Position numbers and translations under genes: made by a program | In this document: in pieces, positions 1 to 5,173 of the stretch | How positions within the stretch are numbered: position 1 is the first letter of the stretch | How the letters are laid out: the number at the start of each line of letters is the position of its first letter | The notes under the pieces: generated by a model | What the model was told of the DNA's origin: nothing | Databases searched by the model: none | What the model saw: only the letters and a program-made list of their open reading frames with translations | Source of the DNA: JALHOQ01 sp038144835 | GTDB lineage: Bacteria > Bdellovibrionota > Bdellovibrionia > Bdellovibrionales > UBA1609 | Assembly (NCBI GenBank): GCA_038144835.1 | Contig: JAYQON010000135.1 | Span: forward strand, 1-6,858 | DNA: 6,858 bases | Direction: 5' to 3'

Positions 1-1
1 A

Positions 2-88
2 TGGTCCCCAGGACTGGACTTGAACCAGCAAACCCTTGCGGGCGTCAGCCCCTCAAGCTGATGCGTTTACCAATTTCGCCACCTGGGG
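2..88 (-). tRNA. tRNA-Leu, anticodon GAG
   Basis: Complete leucine tRNA reading CUC/CUU codons, 87 nt including an encoded CCA (positions 2-4 on the plus strand). Read on the minus strand, the acceptor stem CCCCAGG pairs perfectly with CCTGGGG, followed by A73, the leucine discriminator base. The D-arm has a short GCG/CGC stem around AAATTGGTAAA. The anticodon stem TCAGC/GCTGA encloses the loop TTGAGGG, giving anticodon GAG at 52-54. A long variable arm (CCC GCAA GGG) marks it as a class II tRNA, and with GAG this points to Leu. The T-loop is TTCAAGT. The first pair is C1-G72, whereas many bacterial tRNA-Leu species start with G. No second tRNA lies beside it in the window. Structure seen directly; identity from tRNA rules. 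Confidence 0.96.
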
Positions 89-105
89 ATGCGAATTGAC
101 GGACA

Positions 106-135
106 AAGTTACCCGTTCTCCGGAGTATCTGTCAA
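106..135 (-). promoter_or_regulatory. Probable sigma70 promoter of tRNA-Leu
   Basis: On the minus strand a perfect -35 box TTGACA (plus-strand 130-135) is followed after 18 nt by TAACTT (106-111), which keeps the key T1, A2 and T6 of the -10 consensus. Initiation would fall near position 99, leaving a leader of about 10 nt to be removed by RNase P before the tRNA 5' end at 88. This suggests the tRNA is transcribed separately from the upstream peptidase gene. The -35 box overlaps the first bases of the adjacent hairpin (133-171). Confidence 0.55.
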
Positions 136-171
136 TGGCGGCGCAGCGCACGGTGTGCGACACCGCCATTG
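133..171 (-). terminator. Strong hairpin between peptidase gene and tRNA
   Basis: The perfect 9-bp inverted repeat CAATGGCGG (133-141) / CCGCCATTG (163-171) encloses a second 5-bp stem CGCAC (147-151) / GTGCG (155-159) with a GGT loop. It begins 23 nt after the peptidase stop codon, where a terminator for that minus-strand gene would be expected. There is no U-tract after it on the minus strand, so it is not a classical intrinsic terminator. It could instead protect the mRNA 3' end, assist Rho-dependent ending, or be a protein-binding palindrome touching the tRNA promoter. The structure is seen; the role is inferred. Confidence 0.4.
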
Positions 172-194
172 TGATCATATTTGAATTTGACCAA

Positions 195-2252
195 CTAAGG
201 TTGAGCAGATGGTTTGACTGGCTTTTCAGCTTCTGGTTGCAGAAGCTTTTTCTCACAAGCGTCTTTTTTATCGTGGTTTTGCCCCTTTAATCTGGCGGCC
301 ATTTCATCGACCACGGTTTTTGGATCAAATTTGCGCCCGGTGATTGTTTCAATGTTCTCTGGAAAAAGTTTTTTCCAGCCCACACTAAAAAAGCGGTCTG
401 CAAAGATGGAGGCCAGCTGAGGTTGCTGGTACCAACTGCGTCGTCCGCTGAGCTTTTCAAGTTCATCTGAAATAAATGAGCTCATCATGCGCGATGCGAT
501 TTCAGCGTAAGTGTAACCAATATTACGTACATTTCCGCTCGTGAAGTGAGTCGTCGCAACATAGCTATAAAACAGCGGCACGGGTGACTCCGCGGCCGGG
601 AAGCGTTCTGCCAATTGATGAATTTCAAGAGCCAAACTTTCCACTCGTTGCAAGAAAGTTTGAGCTCCTGGTTGAGCGTAATCGTAGTCCCAAAGTTCGG
701 TGTCAAACAGCGCCTGCGTGGCCATATCAAGCAAAGTTACAATCTCATTCTTTTCATTGTTTTCGAGTAGGTCGCGAATCTCATCGATACCGGGAACTTG
801 GCCATTAACAGGAGTTGTATTGTTGAACACCACTTGTGGGTCACGCATGAAACGTTCCATCGTCATCGAGGGTACTTCCACGTAACCGTAAGCTTCGTCC
901 GCCGCTTGCTGCTTGAACTTGAGAATTTTTTCGAGCGCATGCCCGCCTTCGTGGAAGGCCGTTTCAAGATCGCGTATTGAGCCAGGGTAGGACTGAAGGA
1001 TATAGGTGAAGCCAGGTTTCCAGTCAGGAGAATTTAGAGGTATTTCAATAAAGTTTAAACTCTTCGCATCTAGAGTCGAATATCCCGTGTAAGGGCCCAG
1101 CAGGCCGGCCATGTAAGCCATGGTACGATTTTTACCATCACGAAACTGATCGTCGACGAGAATCTGAGCCAGATTTGCTTGTGAAAATCCACTTTCTAGC
1201 ATGGTCTTTTCCCAAATATCGGTCACTTTGCTTGCTGGGAAATATCTCTGCAATTGATCGAGGTCGGGAAGGGTGAGGAGCAACATGTGATTGCTGCGAA
1301 GAGTGTCACGTCTCCCTGAAAGCCCCAGTTCAGCGATACGCTCCTCAATAAGTTGGCGCTGCAGTGGAGCCAGAGCCGTAATGTACTGACGCAAGAACTC
1401 TCTTTGCTGCACGGGCCCTCGATAAGCCGGCTCATAACCTTGACCAGTCATTTCTAAAACATACTCCGCCCAAGTCTTAAAGCCCTTGGCCTTAGCAAGT
1501 TCTGTTCGCAAGATGGCGACACGATTGAGATTGTCTCCCTTTGCCTGCGCAGCCTCATAGCCTATAAAATGATAACCTCCGTGTTTGAGAAGTTCATTAG
1601 AGCGTCCTTGAGCCTCGGCAAAAGAGATCTCCCCTGCCTTGAAGGCTCGGCGCAGTTCGATACGGGCTTTGGTCAGCTCTTCGAGTTTGGCGTTTGAAGG
1701 CGCATCCTTCATGGCCAGTTCGTACTCTTTCTCTAAGAGTTCAATTTCGTCGAGTTTAGGCTTTAGGTGCTCTGGAAACGACTCAAGGTCGCGTTCACGT
1801 GCAAGACGGCGAGCAAGGTCTGGCAGTTGCCCGCTCAGCCCCTGTGCAAGGCTTGCCCACTCTTTCAGCTCCTCAGTATACGATTGATCGACAAGAAACG
1901 AATTGTATTCTTCTGCCGCCTTTTGCCACTCTTGTTGAAAAATTTTGTACTCAGCTTCATCGCGGTAAGAAGCCGAATCCATGAGTAGACGATAGGTTCG
2001 GTAGCGCATCACGAAATCGGTGATATGTTCGTCGCGAGGATAAATTTTAGTTCGGTAGAAATCTACGAACGCTTCAGCTTTGGGGTTGGCAAATGCTCCT
2101 TCAATAATGAGGCTTTCCTTGGGTGGCTGTTGCCCAAGATTTAACAAGAGTGCCCGAGTTTTTTCTTTGTCGTAACGTTGAACTTGCGCTTGCACCGACA
2201 GAGGAATCAATGTCGTTGCGGCCACAATCAGTCGGAGCACCATTTTACGCAT
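195..2252 (-). CDS. Exported M3-family zinc oligopeptidase
   Basis: A 685-residue predicted zinc metallopeptidase of the thimet oligopeptidase / oligopeptidase F (M3) type, which cleave short peptides. Residues 1-22 form a signal peptide: basic MRK, hydrophobic core, and a VQA-Q cleavage site. The enzyme is therefore probably periplasmic or secreted, unlike the mostly cytosolic family members. Residues 160-260 are charged and helical. The active site is HEGGH at 434-438 (two His ligands and catalytic Glu435), with the third ligand probably Glu459 in YVEVPS, the family's FVExPS motif. GYTYAEI at 579-585 matches the family GYxWSE region, with Tyr580 as the likely transition-state tyrosine; the segment just before it is degenerate. 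The tail (about 655-685) is Lys/Pro-rich and looks disordered. Start: ATG at 2252 with AGAGGT 7 nt upstream; a Met four codons in is less likely. The gene stands alone, divergent from the plus-strand genes. The family call is firm; substrate is unknown. Confidence 0.9.
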   Translation of the reverse strand: MRKMVLRLIVAATTLIPLSVQAQVQRYDKEKTRALLLNLGQQPPKESLIIEGAFANPKAEAFVDFYRTKIYPRDEHITDFVMRYRTYRLLMDSASYRDEAEYKIFQQEWQKAAEEYNSFLVDQSYTEELKEWASLAQGLSGQLPDLARRLARERDLESFPEHLKPKLDEIELLEKEYELAMKDAPSNAKLEELTKARIELRRAFKAGEISFAEAQGRSNELLKHGGYHFIGYEAAQAKGDNLNRVAILRTELAKAKGFKTWAEYVLEMTGQGYEPAYRGPVQQREFLRQYITALAPLQRQLIEERIAELGLSGRRDTLRSNHMLLLTLPDLDQLQRYFPASKVTDIWEKTMLESGFSQANLAQILVDDQFRDGKNRTMAYMAGLLGPYTGYSTLDAKSLNFIEIPLNSPDWKPGFTYILQSYPGSIRDLETAFHEGGHALEKILKFKQQAADEAYGYVEVPSMTMERFMRDPQVVFNNTTPVNGQVPGIDEIRDLLENNEKNEIVTLLDMATQALFDTELWDYDYAQPGAQTFLQRVESLALEIHQLAERFPAAESPVPLFYSYVATTHFTSGNVRNIGYTYAEIASRMMSSFISDELEKLSGRRSWYQQPQLASIFADRFFSVGWKKLFPENIETITGRKFDPKTVVDEMAARLKGQNHDKKDACEKKLLQPEAEKPVKPSAQP

Positions 2253-2453
2253 GCAGTTTACCTCTTTATGTTACTGAGCCAGCATCTGAATTTTCTAAGG
2301 CGGTGTCTTACCGTCACTCAATTGACGTGTAAAGCCCCCATTCGGATTTACAAATACGAGCAAAGCTTGTTAACCCGAAGGCATCAGGCTTGTGTCCCCA
2401 ATTTAGGGCGGTAGGAAGCTGCTTAGAGAGACCCGAGTGCTGGGGGGCAGGAG
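2253..2453. other. Divergent intergenic region without a recognised gene
   Basis: About 230 nt separate the peptidase start from the small plus-strand gene at 2487, and nothing in this part looks coding on either strand. It should hold promoters in both directions. On the plus strand the best -35-like box is TTGACG (2322-2327), but the nearest -10-like sequence TACAAA (2349-2354) is 21 nt away, too far for a good promoter. The last third is G-rich, with a six-G run at 2442-2447 and an AGGAGG at 2449-2454. No tRNA, tmRNA, SRP RNA, 6S RNA or known riboswitch core was recognised by eye. Confidence 0.4.
2292..2333 (-). promoter_or_regulatory. Weak candidate promoters of the M3 peptidase gene
   Basis: Two overlapping minus-strand candidates lie 40-80 nt before the peptidase start. 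One is TTTACA (2328-2333), 17 nt, TAAGAC (2305-2310). The other is TTGAGT (2316-2321), 18 nt, TAGAAA (2292-2297). Each matches the consensus only partly and I cannot choose between them. The gene needs a promoter here because it is divergent from its neighbour. Confidence 0.22.
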
Positions 2454-2481
2454 GCTCCCCTGGGTTTTATGATGGGGGAGC
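2454..2481 (+). promoter_or_regulatory. Inverted repeat occluding the small gene's ribosome binding site
   Basis: GCTCCCC (2454-2460) and GGGGAGC (2475-2481) form a perfect 7-bp GC-rich stem with a 14-nt loop. The right arm contains the GGAG Shine-Dalgarno sequence (2477-2480) for the ATG at 2487, so folding would hide it. The left arm can alternatively pair through its CCCC with the G-run at 2442-2447, which would free the ribosome binding site. Two in-frame ATG codons (2469, 2472) lie in the loop. The repeat is seen directly; translational control is an inference. Confidence 0.4.
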
Positions 2482-2486
2482 ATGCC

Positions 2487-2630
2487 ATGGAACAATTTTT
2501 TGTGTACTCTTTTCTCGGACTTATGCTGTTCAATTTATTGGCCTCATTTGTCTATCTTATGGGTGTCAATCAGTTGGGCACAATCCTGCGGCGAGCTCTC
2601 AAAGCGGCTTTCTCTCAAAAGCCTCGCTAG
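2487..2630 (+). CDS. Small single-helix membrane protein, 47 aa, unknown function
   Basis: A short open frame encoding 47 residues. Residues 4-27 form one continuous hydrophobic helix rich in Phe, Leu, Val and Met (MEQFFVYSFLGLM at the start). The tail from residue 35 is basic (R35, R36, K39, K45, R47) and the N-terminus carries only Glu2, so the positive-inside rule predicts N-out, C-in. GGAG at 2477-2480 sits 6 nt before the ATG, which favours this start. Upstream in-frame ATGs at 2469 and 2472 would add up to six residues, but the AGGAGG at 2449-2454 is 14 nt from the first, a poor spacing. It ends 35 nt before queA on the same strand and may be cotranscribed with it. I do not recognise the protein. 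The clean hydrophobic-then-basic layout and good start signal argue for a real gene, but without homologues chance cannot be excluded. Confidence 0.6.
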   Translation: MEQFFVYSFLGLMLFNLLASFVYLMGVNQLGTILRRALKAAFSQKPR

Positions 2631-2665
2631 ACAGCATTGCGTCGAGACATTAAGATCCCGACTTC

Positions 2666-3685
2666 ATGCTCATCAGTGATTTTGATTTCCATTTTCCTCC
2701 AGAATTAGTGGCGCTTGAACCTTCGCGTCCAACGCGGGTGGCTTACGTTGAGGGCGAAGCCGATCCTGTGGAGCTCACTCTTTCTGGGCTGCTCGATAAA
2801 TTCGCACCTGCGGATCTTCTGGTAATGAATCAGAGCCGGGTCATTCCTGCGCGGATATTTTCTCGCGAAGGCATTGAGATTTTATTTTTGCGTTCTCGCT
2901 CTCCGACAACGTGGGAAGTTTTATTTCCGGCCAGAGATTTTAAGCCGGGAAGTCAGTTAAGCTTACCGGCAAATATTTGTCTCACCCTGTTGGAAAAAGG
3001 CCTGCCTCAGATTGTCACTGTATCTGCCGAATTGAACCAAGATTACTTCGAAAGACATGGCGAGTACGCGTTGCCGCCGTATATTCAGCAAGCCCGGGGT
3101 GAACGTCACAATCGATCTTCAGATCGAACGTGGTACCAGACATCCTGGGCTGTTGAACCGGGGTCTGTAGCCGCGCCAACGGCAAGCTTGCATTTTCAAC
3201 CCGCTGACCTCGCAGCCTTGCAAGCAAAAGGGGTCAACTTGGCTTATGTGACTTTGCATGTTGGTGCAGGAACCTTTTTGCCTGTTCGTGCATCTCGTCT
3301 AGACGACCATCAGATGCACGCGGAGTGGGTTAAGGTGCCTCACCGCACAGCAGAGCTTATTAAAGAAACTCGTCAAAACAGAGGGCGGGTGTGGGCTCTG
3401 GGTACAACAGTAACCCGGGCGTTGGAGTCAATGGCCTGCGGGTTGCTGCAGAACGACCACGGAGACTATTGTGGTGAGACCCGTTTATTCATCAAACCTG
3501 GCGACTCCTTTCGTGTGGTAGACGCTCTGTTGACTAATTTTCATCAACCAAAATCGACTTTGCTTTGTTTAGTATCGGCTTTTGCTGGCCTTGATCAGGT
3601 TAAAAAAACTTACCGGTGGGCGATTGAGCGTCAGTTCCGGCTATTTTCTTATGGAGATTTGAGTGCATGGACACGGCGTTTGTAG
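2666..3685 (+). CDS. queA: S-adenosylmethionine:tRNA ribosyltransferase-isomerase QueA
   Basis: Cytosolic enzyme that transfers and isomerises the ribosyl part of S-adenosylmethionine onto preQ1 already in tRNA, forming epoxyqueuosine at position 34 of GUN-anticodon tRNAs. At 339 residues it is near normal length. Family motifs in order: N-terminal SDFDF with PPELVA (4-16), LLVMNQSRVIPAR (51-63), ALPPYI (135-140), EPGSVAAPTASLHF (164-177), TLHVGAGTFLPV (196-207), HQMHAEW (215-221), VDALLTNFHQPKSTLL (285-300) and FSYGD (327-331). Two departures are visible: the usual RDxSRLLV segment near residue 22 reads RPTRVAYV, and the C-terminus after FSYGD is SAWTRRL rather than the common AMLI ending. 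No good Shine-Dalgarno precedes ATG 2666, and an in-frame TAA lies just upstream, so the start is fixed by homology. Translation may be coupled to the small gene ending at 2630. The last 19 nt overlap tgt, the preceding enzyme of the same pathway. Confidence 0.96.
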   Translation: MLISDFDFHFPPELVALEPSRPTRVAYVEGEADPVELTLSGLLDKFAPADLLVMNQSRVIPARIFSREGIEILFLRSRSPTTWEVLFPARDFKPGSQLSLPANICLTLLEKGLPQIVTVSAELNQDYFERHGEYALPPYIQQARGERHNRSSDRTWYQTSWAVEPGSVAAPTASLHFQPADLAALQAKGVNLAYVTLHVGAGTFLPVRASRLDDHQMHAEWVKVPHRTAELIKETRQNRGRVWALGTTVTRALESMACGLLQNDHGDYCGETRLFIKPGDSFRVVDALLTNFHQPKSTLLCLVSAFAGLDQVKKTYRWAIERQFRLFSYGDLSAWTRRL

Positions 3686-4794
3686 GGCAATTCGAATTGC
3701 AAAAACAATCTGGTCAGGCGCGGGCTGCGCGCTTAAAAACGGCCCGCGGTTGGATTGAGACACCAGTGTTTATGCCTGTGGGCACGAAGGCCACCGTAAA
3801 AGGTATGCTGCCCGAAGAGCTTAAGAGCTTGGGCTCGCAAATCATTCTCGGTAACACTTACCATCTGCATTTGCGTCCAGGTGAAAAGATTATTGAGCGG
3901 CTTGGAGGCCTACACAAGTTTATGAATTGGTCAGGTCCTATTCTGACCGACAGCGGGGGCTTTCAGGTTTTCTCGTTGTCCCAACTGACCAAAATTCGCG
4001 AAGAAGGAGTGGAATTTCGTTCACATCTGGATGGTGCCAAACACTTTTTAAGTCCAGAAACAAGCATGGAAATTCAAATGGCGCTCGGTTCGGATATCAT
4101 CATGGCGTTTGATGAATGTCTGAAGTATCCGGCGACGCCTGATGAAGTGAAAACTTCTATGGATCTCACATACCGGTGGTTATTGCGCTCAAAACAGGCA
4201 ATGACTCGCTCTGAAAGTTTGCTCTTTGGCATTGTGCAAGGCGGGTTGGAACTGCGTTTACGCCAAGAAAGTTTGCAGCAGATCACCTCTGTGGACTTGC
4301 CCGGTTACGCCATGGGAGGGTTCAGCGTCGGCGAGCCCATCGAGCTAATGCATGCACTGGTTAAAGAAGTTGCGCCTATGATGCCGCAAAATAAGCCCCG
4401 CTATTTAATGGGTGTGGGCACACCTTTAGATCTTGTATTGGCTGTGGACGCCGGTATGGATATGTTTGACTGCGTGATGCCCACTCGTGTTGCTCGCAAT
4501 GGCACATTGTTCACATGGCAAGGCAAAATTTCGATCAAAAGGGCAGAATATCGCGAGGACGGTAGTCCTTTAGATCCAGAGTGCTCTTGTTACACTTGTC
4601 AGAATTATTCAAAGGCTTATTTGCGCCATCTATTTTTAAGTGGAGAGATTCTTTCGGCGCGTCTCAATACTATTCATAATCTGCATTTTTACTTGGATTT
4701 GATGAATCGAATGCGCATGAGCTTACTTCAGGGAGATTGGGAGCGCTTTCGTGATCACTGCCTAACGCGCTTTGTAAACCAGCCTGAACGTTGA
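3667..4794 (+). CDS. tgt: tRNA-guanine(34) transglycosylase Tgt
   Basis: Cytosolic enzyme that swaps guanine-34 for the queuine precursor preQ1 in tRNAs with GUN anticodons (Asp, Asn, His, Tyr), the step just before QueA. At 375 residues it is full length, a TIM barrel with zinc. Visible motifs: ETPVFMPVGTKATVKGM (31-47), GNTYHLHLRPG (62-72), PILTDSGGFQVFSL (91-104) with general acid/base Asp95, MAFDEC (146-151) with substrate-binding Asp149, FGIVQGG (187-193), and DMFDCVMPTR (265-274) with nucleophile Asp268. The zinc ligands are Cys306, Cys308, Cys311 and His337, spaced as in the Zymomonas enzyme (Cys318/320/323, His349). All catalytic and metal residues are present, so the enzyme should be active. 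GGAG at 3654-3657 precedes the ATG by about 9 nt. The start lies inside the end of queA, implying translational coupling. Next in line, 52 nt on, is yajC. Confidence 0.98.
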   Translation: MDTAFVGQFELQKQSGQARAARLKTARGWIETPVFMPVGTKATVKGMLPEELKSLGSQIILGNTYHLHLRPGEKIIERLGGLHKFMNWSGPILTDSGGFQVFSLSQLTKIREEGVEFRSHLDGAKHFLSPETSMEIQMALGSDIIMAFDECLKYPATPDEVKTSMDLTYRWLLRSKQAMTRSESLLFGIVQGGLELRLRQESLQQITSVDLPGYAMGGFSVGEPIELMHALVKEVAPMMPQNKPRYLMGVGTPLDLVLAVDAGMDMFDCVMPTRVARNGTLFTWQGKISIKRAEYREDGSPLDPECSCYTCQNYSKAYLRHLFLSGEILSARLNTIHNLHFYLDLMNRMRMSLLQGDWERFRDHCLTRFVNQPER

Positions 4795-4800
4795 TTTTTC

Positions 4801-4840
4801 TGCCTCCGAATGTTCATTAGTGACAATAATTTAGGAGGCA
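4801..4840 (+). promoter_or_regulatory. Inverted repeat containing the yajC ribosome binding site
   Basis: TGCCTCC (4801-4807) and GGAGGCA (4834-4840) are perfect 7-bp inverted copies. The right arm includes the strong Shine-Dalgarno GGAGG (4834-4838), 8 nt before the yajC ATG. After one G-A mismatch, two A-T pairs (4809-4810 with 4831-4832) can extend the stem. A weak inner stem TGTT (4811-4814) / GACA (4822-4825) is also possible. The hairpin would block yajC initiation and so damp yajC-secD translation. It has no following U-run, so it is not an intrinsic terminator for tgt. The pairing is seen; regulation is inferred. Confidence 0.4.
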
Positions 4841-4846
4841 CACCTC

Positions 4847-5173
4847 ATGTTTTCGACTTTGGCATGGGCCCAAGGGGCCGCTCCCGCCGCTGGACCGTCT
4901 TTGTGGGAAAGTCTTTTTCCTTTTCTCATCATGGGTCTTATTTTTTTCCTCTTTATCCTGCGACCTCAGCAGCGCCGCGCTCAGGAACAAAAGAAATTCT
5001 TGGACAAACTCAAACGTGGGGATTCGGTTTTGACATCGAGTGGGATTCTCGGGACCATTGAGGGTCTGACAGATCGCTTTGTCACCTTGCAAATCGCCAA
5101 TGGCGTGAAGATCAAAGTCTTGCGCTCGGCGATTGCGGGCGAAGCTATGGAAACTGCCGAGGTAAAAAAATGA
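4847..5173 (+). CDS. yajC: Sec translocon accessory subunit YajC
   Basis: Small inner-membrane protein that associates with SecD and SecF, which assist SecYEG in moving proteins across the membrane. The 108-residue length is typical. The N-terminal 20 residues are short and Ala/Gly/Pro-rich. One membrane helix spans about 21-40 (SLWESLFPFLIMGLIFFLF then ILRPQQRRAQEQKKF). The RPQQRR signature after the helix is diagnostic of the family. The remainder is a small cytoplasmic domain with GDSVLTSSGILGTI and VKIKVLRSAIAG. ATG at 4847 has GGAGG 8 nt upstream. The stop codon overlaps the secD start as ATGA, so translation is coupled. An upstream out-of-frame ATG at 4810 has no ribosome binding site and was ignored. 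It follows tgt, an arrangement common in bacteria. Confidence 0.97.
   Translation: MFSTLAWAQGAAPAAGPSLWESLFPFLIMGLIFFLFILRPQQRRAQEQKKFLDKLKRGDSVLTSSGILGTIEGLTDRFVTLQIANGVKIKVLRSAIAGEAMETAEVKK
5164..5170 (+). other. A7 tract at the yajC-secD junction, possible slippery site
   Basis: Seven A residues end yajC (codons AAA AAA then TGA) and include the A of the secD ATG. A -1 slip here would carry ribosomes from the yajC frame (frame of 4847) past its stop into the secD frame (frame of 5170), giving a YajC-SecD fusion. The GAGG at 5159-5162, which is the secD Shine-Dalgarno, lies just upstream, at roughly the place where internal Shine-Dalgarno elements stimulate frameshifting. The frame arithmetic is seen; any actual frameshifting is speculative. 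Confidence 0.2.

Noticed and set aside
2442..2478. G-quadruplex in the leader of the small gene
   Set aside because: Only three runs of three or more G occur (2442-2447, 2462-2464, 2474-2478). A fourth would need splitting the six-G run, and the duplex pairing is simpler.
2395..2486. preQ1 riboswitch ahead of queA-tgt
   Set aside because: I could not match the preQ1-I or preQ1-II cores by eye, and such switches usually precede preQ1 synthesis or transport genes. A covariance-model search would settle it.
2261..2486. Structured housekeeping RNA such as SRP RNA, 6S RNA or tmRNA in the divergent gap
   Set aside because: Neither strand shows the conserved SRP tetraloop region, the tmRNA tRNA-like ends or a long 6S-type duplex.
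2390..2653. 87-codon plus-strand frame across the region before queA
   Set aside because: It has no ribosome binding site, a Cys/Gly-rich unnatural product, and overlaps the better-supported 47-residue gene in another frame.
4801..4840. Intrinsic terminator after tgt
   Set aside because: The stem is followed by CACCTC rather than a U-run, and the right arm is the yajC Shine-Dalgarno sequence.
4810..5061. Plus-strand open frame beginning inside the yajC hairpin and overlapping yajC
   Set aside because: It has no ribosome binding site, is out of frame with yajC, and the composition is that of a shifted yajC reading. As a leader peptide it would not stop before yajC.
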